DNA of 64,000 nucleotides, taken from Cyanoderma ruficeps (lineage: Eukaryota > Chordata > Aves > Passeriformes > Timaliidae). This document shows, piece by piece, positions 1 through 12,070 of the stretch. The notes beneath the pieces were generated by a model. The model searched no databases. It was not told the origin of the DNA and saw only the letters and a program-made list of their open reading frames with translations. Positions within the stretch are counted from its first letter, which is position 1. The number at the start of each line of letters is the position of its first letter. The position numbers and the translations under genes were made by a program. Where the stretch lies: contig VZDJ01000594.1 in assembly GCA_008694505.1 (NCBI GenBank), positions 13,506,014 through 13,570,013 of the forward strand. Direction: 5' to 3'.

Positions 1-1246
1 ACTGACTCCTCCAACTACAGCCCCCAGGAGATGTGGAACGTGGGCTGCCAGATCGGTACGGCCGGGGTGCAGCAGGGCTGTGGGCTGGGGAGGTGCCCCG
101 AGTCCTGTGCTAAATGCCACCATCAACACCTGTGTTAGTGCCAGCTACAACCCCATCTGGAGCCAGGCCAGGTTGCCGCTCTTGTGGTGCCCTGGGGGTC
201 TTCAGGCATTACTACCTTATTCCCCTATGCAATTCCACATCTCTCTGACTATGGGGACAGGCTGGTTTTCAGCTCAAAGCAGAGTGTGGTATCTCCAAGC
301 TGTTCTGAACCCTTTTCCCTGCCACCTCCCTCCAGTGGCCTTGAACTTCCAGACAGCTGGCACGGAGATGGACCTGTGTGATGGGCTCTTCAGCCAGAAT
401 GGCTGCTGTGGCTATGTGCTCAAACCACCCTTCATGAGGGACGAGGAGACTCTCTTCAATCCCAGTGACCCCAGCAGCCGAGAAGGCCCTGGCCCAATCA
501 CCCTGACAATCCAGGTACAGGGCTGTGGAGAGACCCTGGGGAAGCTGTGACCCGGGACTCTGTTGGTCCCAGACAGATGGGGACACTGTTGGGCAGCATG
601 CAAGTAGCCTCAAGGAGATTGATTTGGCCCTGCAGGTAATCAGCGGGCAGCAGCTGCCCAAAGTGGCCAACAGCAAGGAGGGAGCCATCATTGACCCACT
701 GGTGCGTGTGGAGATCTATGGGGTCCCCGCAGACCAGGCACACCAGGAGACCAAGTACATCGAGAACAATGGTGAGACCCACAGCAGTACCATGGACCCT
801 GCTGTGCCCAGGCACAGTCCCTGCTGTCCTTCACTCTCTCAGCACCTGCTCTCTCTGCCCAGGGTTTAACCCCCGCTGGGATGAGACACTGCAATTTCAG
901 ATCCACGTGCCTGAGTTGGCCCTTATCCGCTTTGTGGTGGAGGATTATGACAAGACTTCCAGGAATGATTTCGTGGGTCAGTTCACCCTAGCATTTGCCA
1001 ACATCAAACCCGGTGAGTCACGGCTGGCCAGTGGTTTTGGGCACCCGGGACAGCCCTGCAAGCATGTCTGGGGATCAGCTGGGAGCTGGGGAGGAGGGTG
1101 GGACTCCAGTTAGCCAGAACTTTGCTGTCCTTCCTGCAGGATATCGCCACATTCATCTCCTCTCAAAGGATGGCACCAGCATCCCACCCTCTTCGCTCTT
1201 TGTCCACATCCGCATCACTGAGCCACCTGGCCCTGAGCTGGACTGA
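1..1246 (+). CDS. PLCD4: PLCD4 3' part: phosphoinositide phospholipase C delta-4 (partial, C-terminal exons)
   Basis: Partial gene: the 5' part lies outside the window. Coding exons by splice sites and phase are 1-55, 336-514, 636-771, 863-1012 and 1140-1246, giving 208 residues plus stop TGA at 1244-1246. The first two exons are the end of the catalytic Y domain (NVGCQI.., [26 protein letters not shown]). The rest is a C2 domain ([52 protein letters not shown]), ending in the delta-type tail [20 protein letters not shown]. Family knowledge: PLC-delta enzymes hydrolyse PIP2 to diacylglycerol and IP3 at membranes, and the C2 domain gives calcium-dependent membrane binding. The call of delta-4 rather than delta-1 or delta-3 rests mainly on position next to ZNF142, because the fragment alone only shows a delta-class PLC. 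Confidence 0.88.
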
Positions 1247-1739
1247 GCTCAGGGGGTGAGCAGCACCCGGATGGAAGCCATAGTACCAGCTCCGTGCAGC
1301 TGGGGCCACAGAGCCAACCTCCTTGCCCTCTTGTTGAGCTGTTTCTGTCATCCCTGTGTCATTGTTGCTGCTGTGACTCCCTTTGCAGTAGCCTCCAAGG
1401 GCTGGAAGAAAGCACTGACCTCCCCTTTCCAGGTTCAGGATGCTGCTGCCCCTGCATGAGTGTGGGGTCTACGCCAGTGCAGCTCCCTGCACCCTGCCCT
1501 GGCACACAGTCAGAGCTTGACTGTGGGGAGGAGAAATGGTGTGTGGCCCAGCTCTGCTGCAGGGGCTGGTCGCCCCCAGTCAGGGGAGCAAGGCTGGAGC
1601 CGAGCAAACCCCAGGGCTGGGCACAACTGGGAGTGGAGTTGGTCCTCACTGCCCCCTAACCCTGCAGAGCCCCATCACATCCCTTGCCCCCTACAGCTCC
1701 AAATTAATGCTTATCCCATCCTTTCTCCGTAAGCAACTT

Positions 1740-1745
1740 AATAAA
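1740..1745 (+). terminator. PLCD4: Poly(A) signal of PLCD4
   Basis: Canonical AATAAA about 500 bases after the PLCD4 stop, followed by a T/G-rich stretch (TTGTTCAGTG.., GGTTTGGGTCTTGG) typical of a downstream element. It implies a 3' UTR of roughly 520 nt. Confidence 0.75.
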
Positions 1746-1903
1746 TTGTTCAGTGACAGACAGGTTTGGGTCTTGGTGCTGGGGAGAGATAGGGAGCTGA
1801 GCTTGAGTTTTTGCTCTTTCTCCATGGGCACCTGGCCCACTGTTCACACAGGAGTTCCAAGCAGCACAAAGAAAATGGTATTAAAAAGAACTGAGCAATT
1901 CCT

Positions 1904-1909
1904 TTTATA
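1904..1909 (-). terminator. ZNF142: Candidate variant poly(A) signal of ZNF142
   Basis: On the minus strand this reads TATAAA, a known variant hexamer, about 105 bases after the ZNF142 stop. No AATAAA is present on this strand between the stop and the PLCD4 poly(A) site. The assignment is an inference from position only. Confidence 0.35.
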
Positions 1910-2013
1910 CAGTTGTGTATTTTACAACCCATATACATATATGTCTGTACACACATATCCATTTCTGCAGCAGGCCTGTGCCACCAGCGCCTTAAAGCAG
2001 TTGGGATTCAGCC

Positions 2014-5000
2014 TCACTGCGGTGTGCCATCCTTCTCTGCAGGGCACCCTCCTTGCTGCATCCTGGGGGGTCCCTTGGCCTGGCCCTCCCTCTGCACGGT
2101 GTGAAGGTGGACAGTGTGTGTGCTGGGGTCCTTTCCCACCCCCTGGCTAGGGTCAACAGCCCTGTGCTCAGGGTGATGCCGCTGGATGTGCTTGATGACC
2201 TGGAACTTCTGCTTGGCCTTGTAGGGGCAGTAGCGGCAGAAGAAGGGGTGCTCATTGGTGTGGGTCAGGTAGTGGTGGCGCAGGCCAGCTGCCCAGCGGA
2301 AAGCCCGCCCGCAGGCGTTGCACACATAGGGCTTCTCCTCGCTGTGCTTCTTCAGGTGAGTCTTGAGGAGAAAGCGGGTCTTGAAGGCCTTGCCACACTG
2401 CTCACACATGAAGGAACGAGCCTCCTGGTGCCGCGTCTCCTTGTGCACCCTAAGGGCGTCGGCGCGGTTGGTGCAGTACTCGCACTCATCACAGCGGTAT
2501 GGCTTCAGGCCTGTGGCAACAGGGAAGGGGATGGCACTGGGATGGGGGCACAGTGCTCTCCACTCCATGGGTCTCACCCTCCCTGTAACAGAGCATCACT
2601 CCCCAGGGACTTCCCCCTACGTCCCATTTTGTTAGCAGGCGCACTGAGATTGCCATTTCCAAGGCACCAAATAGTGCCTGGGGTTCTGTGCCACCCAAAC
2701 TTTCCTCCCACCTGTGAGAGAGCATGACCTCCACCCCATTAGCACAGGATAATGTGCTGCCCCCTAAATGTCCTCCTCCATCTCCAGCTAGGCCACTGGC
2801 AGAAAAAGGAGCATGGAGCAGCCCCAACACCCTCCCCAGTGCCTGACAGCTTGTTCTCAGTGGGCAGCACTTACCCGTGTGCTTCGTCATGTGGTACTTG
2901 AGCTGGTTCACCCACTTGCATTTGTAGCCGCAGTCAGGGCAGAGGTATTTCCTCTCCTCCTTGTGGATCCGCATGTGATACTGGGCAGGACAATAGGGTC
3001 AGGATGAGACCATGTCCCCTGCCCTGGGGATGTGCAGGGCTTTGTGGGGGCAGTGAGAGGCTCAAAGACAGCTCTGACATCTCCAGCTGCGTGGGGCAAG
3101 GAGGGCTGTGTGCTTGCTTGGCAGGCTATGGGCAAGGGGGATCCACACCAGGGTCAGGATGAGATGAGCTGAGCTGAGCTCAGCTGCTCTCTCAGCCTGT
3201 GGATGGCACAGGCTTTGCTCCCCAGTTTGGTACTTAAGGCAGAGTCAGGTTAAAAACCCAGCCCAACAGAGCTGAGTACATTGCATAGCCTATCCCAGGT
3301 GGCCCCAGGGAGCTCCAGCTCAGCCTGGCCATTAAAATGTCAATACTTCTTTTAGCAAAACCAGACTATTTTTCCCTCCATTACCCTATGCCTCCATCAC
3401 CCACACATTTCCTGTTGTAGGAAAAGCCATGTATCAGGATGCTAATCACCTACAGCAACAAGGGCAGGGTCATGCTCTGCTTGCAAGAAAGCTGGAGGCT
3501 TCCCTGCACCCTGTCTAACTGGCTGAGTATGCTGTAGCCAGCAAGCAGCCAGCAAGCAGCTAAACTTGGCTTTGAATGGTGCAAGGCTGCACCCAGAAAA
3601 AGCTAGAGATGTCAGCCGGAAAAGAAGTGAACTTAGACTGCTGCCACCTTCTTGCTTTGTTAAAAGCCTCCCTTGCCCTTAAACTGCAACAGCAGAGAAG
3701 AAATGTATTGTACTGACATGACTCTTACCTACTTGACTCCTATTTCTGTTCAGTATGAGCCACTGAACACCAAGGATGAAACCTCCCCTTGGGAACTTCT
3801 TCCCCAAATCCCTGTGGCTGGATGCCCCTCAAGCAATGTAGATGCAGTAGGATACATTCCCAAGCAGAGCTCTTACCTTGAGACGTGAGGGGTCAGCACA
3901 GGCATATTTGCAGAGGTGGCACTTGTACGGCTTCTCACCGGTGTGGATGCGGATGTGCCACGTGATCTTTTGCCTGTTCTTGGTGGTGTACTCACAGTCC
4001 GAGCACTTGTACACACGAGTGCCCCCATGGCCCTTCATGTGCTGGTCAAACACAAGCTGGTGCCGGCAGGCAAAGTCACAGAAAGGGCAGTGCAGGGGTT
4101 TGTCCTGGGGGGCAGCCGGCTCGTGGCTCTCCGTGTAATGCCGCACCAGCTGCTGCCGCTCCTTGGCTGCAAAGCTGCACAGCTCACAGCGGTGGCTGAA
4201 ATGCTGCGTCTTGTGTTCCTCCAGCGCCTCCCGTGTGGCGAAGGTCTCCTTGCAGGTGCTGCACTCCAGGTGTGGGTGCTGCTTCTGCACATGGCACTTG
4301 AGCGTGGCCTCACTGTGACACACGAAGTCGCAGCGTGGGCAGCTGTAGGAAACCTTCTCCTCATGCCGTCGCAGGACGTGCTGCTTGAGGGCCGTCTCAG
4401 AACTGAAGCGAGCCTCACAGCGGGAGCAGCCGAAGTTGAGCTCACCGTGGTGGCAGCTGTTGACATGGCGGGTGATGTCATTCTGCAGGTAGCTGCTGTA
4501 GTCGCAGAGTGGGCAGAAGTGGGTGGGTGTCTTCTCATGCACCCGCAGGTGGTGGATGCGCAGCTTGGAGTTGGTGCCGAAGGTCTGGCTGCAGATGCCG
4601 CAGGCGATGCGCCCCACACCGGTGTGCAGAGACTGGTGGGCCTCCAGGCGGTAGCGTCGCGTGGTGCTGAACTCGCAGTAGCGGCACTTGTGTGGCTTCA
4701 CCCCCTCGTGCTTGATGCGGATGTGCTGCCGCAGGCACCGGGCCTGCTTGCAGGTGAACTCGCACTGGCGGCACTGCAGCTGTGGCCGCTTGCTGTAATG
4801 CTTGCGGTGCAGCCGGCGGTGCAGCCGCAGGGCTTTGGCCACCTTGGAGGTGAAGGGGCAGGAGGTGCAGCGAAACTCCCCCAGGGTCACGCAGCCCCTC
4901 TTCTTGTGAGTCTTCATGGCCCGTTCCTGGTGGCAGGTGAAGGGGCAAGTGGGGCAGGAGAAACGCCTCCTCTTGGGCAGGGTGGCTTTTGGTGGGGCTG

Positions 5001-8000
5001 CATCCAGTGGGAGCTCGCTGGGCTGGTCCTTCTCAACACTGAGTGGGTCTCCCTCAGGGAGTTCAGACCCTTGGGCTTCATCCTCCTTGGGATGCACGAC
5101 ATGCTTTTCAGCACAGTGGCTCTTGAGGGCCCGCCGGGAGCGGAAGGCCTCAGGGCACAGGGAGCACCAGAACTGCTCCAGGTTCCGGCAGCCATCCTCC
5201 ACGTGGGAGGTGATGGTGATGACACGGGAGCACACAAAGGAGCAGGCATTGCAGTGCAGCTTCCCTCCCTCCAGTCGGTATTTCTCTGAGGGCTTCTCAG
5301 GCTGGGAGGCACCAGCAGCTCCACCAGGCTCAGTCCCATCCCCTTGCTGGGGAGGCTCTTCTGCCACCTCTGTGCTGTCACCCAGCAGGGATTTCTCAGA
5401 GGCATGACAGCCTGATGTCTGTGCCCCAGCCAAAGGAATGCCTGCTGCTTGTGTTTTACCAGGTAGCAGTTCAGCTTCCCAAGGACTCTCAGCATGCCCA
5501 GGCTCCTCTGAGCCTCCCTTCTCACTCTCTGCTGTTTCTGTACCATTATCACCAGGCTCATCAGCAGGTTGGCAAGGTCCAGGTGCCTCCTGATTAGTTG
5601 CTTTGAGGATCTTGTTGTTCTTCAGGAGAACTGGGCACTTCTTTAGGAGGTGAGTGTTGAGTCCCCTCTGCTGCTTGAAGCTGGCGCCACACTCACGGCA
5701 CACGAGTGGCGCCCGGCGACTCTGGCAGCTGGCTTTGGAGTGCAGGGACATGGATTTCTCCTTCCGCGTGATGTACGAGCACTTCTCACACTTAAAGACC
5801 TGGCTCTCTGACTGCACCACCAGCATCTGCACCCTGCCCTCCAGCACCAGTGTCTCTGCCTGCTCCTTGTCCTGCTTCCGCAGAGCCTTCAGCACTGACT
5901 CCGAGCCACCCCTGGCATTGTCACCGGAAGTGGTCACATCCTCTGGGACAGGCGGGTGGCCCTGTTCAGGTGTCTTCGGCCTGCTAAGCCAGGCCTCTGG
6001 CAGCTTGGCTGGGCTGGTCTCTCTCACCTCAGTGTCTGCCACCACCTTGTGGTGGTCTGAGCATGACCCCTCAAGGTGGCCCATGTCCTTCTTTAGGATG
6101 TCTTTTCCCTGGTTGTCTCCTGACACTACACTGCCCTTCACCACCTTGTCTTCCTGTACATCTACCTCCTCTTCAAAGTCTGGGATGTCTTCGAGTGCAT
6201 TCCCACTGTCCTCCAAGCCAAGGCCATCCCGGGAGCCCAGCATCTCATAGGCTACAGGAGGCTCCTTGCAGGACACCATTTCCATGCTCTCTGGCTGGGT
6301 CACACAGGCTTCTCCAGTCAGCTTCTCCAGGAGAGGGTCAGAGGAGACATTCAGTGCCTCCAGGTGCAAGGTGCAGCTCTCTGCCACATCTTCAGAAACA
6401 GTGATCTCAGTAGAGCCTGTGGTAGCATTTCCTTGCACGCAGTCATCTTCCAGAGCATTGCCAGCAATAGCACAGCTCTGCTCCCCCTCGGCCATGCCTC
6501 TCTCTGCCTCGCTGCTACTCTCTGGTGGAGCAGTATCTGGCTCAAGGAGAGGCACCATGAACATTTGCTGGTAGCCCTCTTCTTCCTGGGACTCCACCTG
6601 GGATTCCACCTGGGATGGCTTCTCCTTCACCCACTGCTCCTTGCCAGTGAGGGGGGAACTGACATCCACATGCAGGGCTGCACCCAGCTCATAGCCAAAG
6701 AGCGCCTCAGATGAGCTGATCTCCAGCTCCTTGCTGGCATAATTTTCCAGCCAGTCCTTGTCACCAGGAACATAGCCATGAATCTTGCGCTTATGGAAGA
6801 AGAGGCTGGTGTTACTGAAGGTGCAGTATGAGCAGAGGGCACAGCGAAACTCCTTCTGCTTGGTGTGCTTGCAGTTCTCATGGTTCAGCAGCGCCTGCTT
6901 GTACTTGGTCTGGTAGGTGCAGTACTGGCACTGGAAGATAGGCACCTGGTAGTTCTGTGAGTGCTTTGCCTGCATGTGCTTCTGCAGCTCGTACTTGCGC
7001 TTGCAGGCGAAGCCACACACCTCACAGATCAGAGTTTTACCCTGGTGCCGCAGCTTGTGGCTGCTCAGCTGGTCAGCACGGTGACACCGGTACGAGCACT
7101 GGTTACACTGGTACCTGCGGGGACATGCAGAATCAGTCAGGCAGCACGAGGAATTCAGGCAGGCTGAGCTTCATCAGGCATGCTGAGCTCTCCCTCCCCA
7201 TCTCAGACAAACAGGGAAGGGATACTATTCGGTTTGCCAGACCTGACCCTTGCCATCCAGACAGCTCTTACCATAGGCAATTCCTCCCTGCTGCAGCAGC
7301 CCTTGGCACTGCTATTGCTTTACACCCCCAGCCGAGGACTGGAGATGGATTTCCTGAGTATTCCATACAGTGACATGTCAGACACACTCTCACATGTGCA
7401 TGCCAACAGCACTTCCAGCATCCCTGGAGGCAGGCTAGATCCAAAGGAGGTGATAATTTGGCAGTCCTGAACAGGCCTTGACCCACAAACATCAGCAGGG
7501 CAATGAACCCAAGCTCAGAACTGCACCTCTGAGATAAACACCTCCTCGGTGGCATAGAGACACTAAAAATAGCTCTGTTGCCAGGGCACCATACTGTAAG
7601 TTCAAAAACCAAATTTCTTATGTATCAAAAAGGGCAGGGCAGGCATGAGAAAGTCTGGCACACAGTGCAGCCAGAAGCAGACCCCTGGAGCAGGATTTGG
7701 GAGCCCTGACTATGCTGTCAGGCCAGTGGAGCAGGAGGTCTTACCTGAGATCTCCAGTGTGCTTGCGCATGTGGACGTTCAGGTAATGCTTCCACTTGGT
7801 GATGTACCCGCACTCAGTGCACATGAAGTTCTTGTCATTGGAGTGGGTCAGCATGTGCTTGGACAGGTAGCTCACATCCCGGCACGTGAAGTCACAGAGC
7901 TCACACTTGTGAGGTTTCTCTCCTACATGCAACACACAAACGCCTTCAGCATGACAGCCAGATAAAGCAACATGGCAGGGAAACCAGCTCAGCAGGGAGC

Positions 8001-11000
8001 ATGCAACAACTTCAGCCAAGTGATCCTGGCCTGGCAAAGTGGGTGGCGGGACCCAGGAACCCTGACCCAACCCTCCCACCCAGAGGCAGGACAAGACACC
8101 TTCCCCATCCCAGCTCAGCTTATGGGACTCCTACGGGGGACACCCACCAGTGTGCAACAGCATGTGGCGGATGAGCACCCGCTTGTGCGCTGTGGCAAAG
8201 GCACACTCGGTGCACTTGTGGATCTTCTCGTTGGCGTGCATCTTGCCCACATGGTCATGAAACTCCACAGGGTTGAAAGTGGCATAGGGGCAGAAACCGC
8301 ACTGGAGCTGCTCACTGCCCGGGTGCCCCTGCTTCTTGTGCTTGCGGAAAACGTGCTTGTTGGAGCAGATGAAGTCACACTGCTGGCAGTGGAAGGCGTA
8401 GTGGGTTTTCTGGTGAGCCTCCATGGCCTCAGCCGTGCCGAAGAGCAGTGAGCAGGCGTGGTACTTGCACTCCACTGCCTTGATGCCATGAGCATCCTTG
8501 AGGTGACGGACAAACTCCTTCCGGTCCTCTGCACAGTAGTTGCAGTCCCCATGGAAGCAGCTCAGCCTCTTGGGTTCGGCTTTGTGAGTTTTCAAGTGCT
8601 CCTTGAGGGCTTGGCTGAGCCGAAACTTCTCCTCACAGACAGGGCAGGAGTAAACATCCGAGTAGAAGTTGGAGATGTCCTCATGCATGCTGGCCATGTG
8701 GCGGTTGAGGGCGTTCTTCTCCACTGAGCTGTAATGGCAGAGTGGGCAGTGATGAGCCTTCTCACCCGTCTCCCTCATCATGTGGATTTTCAGCTTGCTT
8801 TTGCTGGTGAAGTACTTGTGGCAGTTGGGGCACTGCAGGCTGGGGTCAGGGAAGTGCAGGTGGAGGTGCTCTACCAGGTGGGTCCGCTTTTTGAAACACC
8901 GCTTGCATTCGGGGCACATGTGGGTTTTGTAGAGATACTCGGAGCCTTCTACAACATCCCCTGGGGAAACAAAGGAGGGGGAGCAGTTAATAGGGAACAC
9001 AGGCAGATGTTCTGTCCCTGATACAGCTGTGCCAGTCACACAGCTGTCACCCGCTCAGAGGGACCATCCCCACCCCAAGCCACCAGCACAGGTGAGCTCT
9101 TTCCAACTCAACACTGCCAAAGCACAGCCTAATCAGTGCTGCCCACGTGTTCCTGGTCCCCAAAGCCAGGCAGACCTTTGCCTAAGCCTGGAAACATGTG
9201 TGAACAGGAAAAGAAGGGACATATCTGTTTGGGCAGAGGTTGGGGGAACAAGTGCACTGGTACATGCAGGGGATGTGAGGCCACCCACCAACCTGGGCCA
9301 CCTTTCCCTGCCAGCCCTGAGGATGTGGTGCTTGTTCACAATGCCTGAGCAGCTCCTGGTAAGGCCCTGAATCCTACCTTTGAAGTGCTGTGCCTGTGGC
9401 ACTCCAACTTTTTTGGAAGCTGCTTTCCCATCCTCTTTGGCCTCTGCTTCGCAGAGGCTCTCGCCATCCTCCTCTGGTGACTCATCTCCACTGGTGTCCA
9501 AGTCCTCTTCTCCAGCTGATGCTTTCTGTCTCTTCAAGGAGCTGTTCCCAGTACCTGCAGGCTTTGCTGACCTGGCTTCTGCTGCGCTGGCTTTCCAGCC
9601 AGGGTGGCAATTACCTGGCTCCTCCTGCCCTTCTGATGCTGCTTCAGTGGGGCAAGACAAAAGATCATCATGTTCCATGCAAGAGGAAGCCACCTTCACA
9701 CACCCACACACATGCAGAAAAGCCACCTGGCTCAGAGGGAGGGCACAAACTGTGCTGCAGGGAGGCACGAATGCAGGGTTCCCAGCCCTCCAGCTTCACC
9801 CCCCACTCCTCCAGCTGTAACTGGGATGCACAGACACAGCCAGCCTCTGCAGCATGCACAAGCCCCAACCCCCCACCCAGCCATACCCGATGGCAGGATG
9901 CAGCACTGGTCAAGGCTGTGGGACTCTGAACTCGGGGGGTCGCCTATGGTGGGCATGTCAGAAGGGGCCTCTGTGGTGTGACCCCTCCTGTGCTGCCAGA
10001 AGAGCTTGGCGTTGGCGGTGATGAAGTCGCAGTGGCCGCAGTGGAAGGGGAAGTGTGTCCGGTGGTGCTGCTCCATGGCCTGGCGGCTGGGGAAGAGCAG
10101 CGGGCAGGCCCGGCAGGCACAGGCCACGGGGGAGGCCCCGTGCAGGTGGCGCAAGTGACTGCGCAGTTGCTTGCGGTCCTCTGTGGTGAAGTGGCAGCCC
10201 TTCTCGGTACAGGGCAGGGCTCCCGACGGGGCACGGTGGGCCTTGAAGTGCTCCTTGAGTTGGCCAGGCTGCAAAAACGCCTCCCGGCAGACGGGGCACA
10301 GCAGGCACTCGGGAGCAGAGCCTTCCTGTGTGCTGGCTCCAGGCAGCTCTGAGCCCCCAGGGTCACTCTGGCCCTCGCTGGCAGAAGCTAACAGTGCCCC
10401 TGGGAGTTCCAGGTGCTCTGGGGGAGGCAGCAGCAGGCACTGGTGCTGGGACAGCAGGGAGGCCTCTGAGAAGCTCTGGCCACACCTCTCGCAGAAGTAC
10501 AGCTCCACCACTTTGACCAGAACCTCTGCAGAGAGCAAGGGATGTGTGTTAGAAGGAGCTTTTTCCAGGCCCAGAAACTGGTGGGACTGGTGGTTCAGTT
10601 CCAGCTCTGGACAAGGAAAATAAATCCCTCTTGCCACAAATTATATTTTGGGAATGACATCCTCCATAATAGGGGAAATACCACTACCCAGGTGGCCATG
10701 ATAACCATTGCTGTCCCTTCGCACCTTTGAAGCATGCAGAGATGAGAGGCTGGCCTTGCCTCACTTCTGTTAGGATGTGCCCACACTGGGCCCATGTGGG
10801 AAGCATGCTGAGGGTAGCAGTTCAGGTGGCCATCTCTGCCTGGTCCCTACTGACAGCCTGGAGTGACCCCCTCACAGAGCATGCCACTCCCACAGTTGCA
10901 TGCATCCCACAGCCACTCTTCCCATCCACACACCCAGCTAGTGCCAGCTCTGTGCTCAATGGCATCACCAGACTCATGATGAAGGGTCAGAGATCCAAGG

Positions 11001-11367
11001 GCACCTAGCACAGGGACCCTGGCCAGACCTGTCTAGCTCTGCTGACTGCAGTGGAGCCCATTCTACATGCCCTGCACCCCATACCTGTGGCACTGGCGGC
11101 GTTGCTCAGTGTCACATTGCCAGCCACTGCCTCGATGAATATTTCCACATTGTTTCCTTCAGCATGAGCCCCTGCCCCAGGCATTGAGGCCTCTGCTAGC
11201 AGTAAGTCCTGGCTGGCAGCCAGTGGGGGTGTCCCAGCCAGACCAGTGCTGGCCACACCAGAGCTTCCCATGGCTCCCACCACTCCTGGTGTGGGCAGGA
11301 GCAGCTCTGAGCACAGGGTCTCCATCTCCCTGCTGGCACCCTCTGATACAGTCACTGCTGTGCTCAT
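2014..11367 (-). CDS. ZNF142: ZNF142: very large C2H2 zinc-finger protein
   Basis: Minus strand. Coding exons in transcript order are 11367-11085, 10525-9887, 9641-9378, 8960-8148, 7922-7745, 7114-3877, 2980-2875 and 2510-2014: 6018 nt, 2005 aa, in frame throughout. The N-terminus (MSTAVTVSEG..EMETLCSELLL) resembles the mammalian ZNF142 start. Layout: finger-free N-terminus; five fingers at about 98-300; an acidic segment (DTSGDESPEEDGE) at about 310-390; nine fingers at 405-665; two in the next exon; four at 726-850; a long acidic, finger-poor stretch at about 850-1170; then scattered and finally tandem fingers to about 1960. I count about 42 C2H2-like fingers, several with Cys as the last ligand. 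The 3238-nt exon is characteristic. It is expected in the nucleus, binding DNA, with targets not deducible here. The end of one finger (KYHMRIH) is created by joining the exons at 3877 and 2980. The start ATG at 11367 is the first in frame after the acceptor at 11418. Synteny supports the name. Confidence 0.93.
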
Positions 11368-11417
11368 TGCCACCAGGCACTGCCTTGGCGCTGGGCCGGT
11401 CAGGATGACCTCTCAAT
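11368..11417 (-). other. ZNF142: ZNF142 5' UTR part of first coding exon
   Basis: A minus-strand acceptor (TTTCAG then ATTGAGAGG) places the start of this exon at 11417, leaving 50 nt of untranslated leader before the ATG. A good minus-strand donor (GTAAGG, plus positions 11862-11867) suggests an upstream noncoding exon beginning its 3' edge at 11868 inside the CpG-rich promoter. The intron between (11418-11867) contains C-rich imperfect repeats (units like CCCAGCCCCTCACC around 11735-11870) and no gene. Confidence 0.6.
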
Positions 11418-11867
11418 CTGAAACAGAAGAAAGCACTTTAAATGAGGTACATCCCAGAGCCCAAGAGGATTTTAGGGAACAGCCTATGATGCCAGCCTCG
11501 AGGTAGGGTATTTCAATGCTGGCTCCTTTCTGCTGTGCCCCAAGCAGACCGCTGACAAGCCCTCTGTCACAGGGTACATAAGAGTGCAAGGACACCTGTA
11601 TCTTCTCCCTGAGCCCAACACCCAGGGCTTGCTCCCTGGGTCCAGCTGGGCCGATCCCCGAGCCCACCCTCAGAGCTATGCCCAGTCTCCAGCCAGCAGG
11701 TGCCCCCACGAGTCCCGCCGGGCCAGGCTCCCCCCCAGCCCCTCACCTTTCACCCCGGGCTGTCCCCGGCACCCCCAGCCCCTCACCCCAGGCTGTTTCC
11801 GGCCCTCCCAGCCCCTCACTCCTCCCCCCGAGCTGTCCCCGGATGCCCCCAGCCTCTCGCCCCTTAC

Positions 11868-12070
11868 CCAGGGCTGTCACCAAAGCCCCCTCAGCCCGGG
11901 CTGTCCCCGCCGTCCCGGGTCCCCCTGCCCCGGCACATCTCGGTGGTGGTGTCGGGCGGCGAGAGCGCCGCCCTTTGTGCCTCTCGCGCAGCCGCTCTGC
12001 CCGGCCCCCGGCCCCGCTCTATGGTGCGGCCGGAAGCGGCGCGGGCGGGAGCGGAAGCGGCGCGGTGCAG
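11868..12070. promoter_or_regulatory. Bidirectional CpG-rich promoter of ZNF142 and BCS1L
   Basis: Dense CpG sequence between a likely ZNF142 noncoding exon (minus, donor at 11862-11867) and a likely BCS1L noncoding exon (plus, ending at 12070 before GTGAGC). It carries ETS/GABPA-type cores CCGGAAG at 12030-12036 and GCGGAAG at 12051-12057. No TATA box is evident. Head-to-head arrangement and motif content support a shared housekeeping promoter. Exact start sites cannot be read from sequence alone. Confidence 0.7.

Larger units (their letters stand above)
1247..2013. other. PLCD4 / ZNF142 tail-to-tail 3' UTR interval
   Basis: The interval between the PLCD4 stop and the ZNF142 stop on the other strand is 767 bases. 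It holds the two 3' UTRs. Apart from the poly(A) signals listed separately I see no further gene in it. Confidence 0.75.

Noticed and set aside
80..550. 156-codon open frame at the left edge
   Set aside because: It runs through a PLCD4 intron into a PLCD4 exon; only 336-514 is coding by homology and splice sites.
3916..5289. 457-codon open frame on the plus strand
   Set aside because: It is the exact antisense shadow of the tandem zinc fingers in the ZNF142 giant exon; its leucine/valine/alanine-rich composition follows from complementing Cys/His finger codons.
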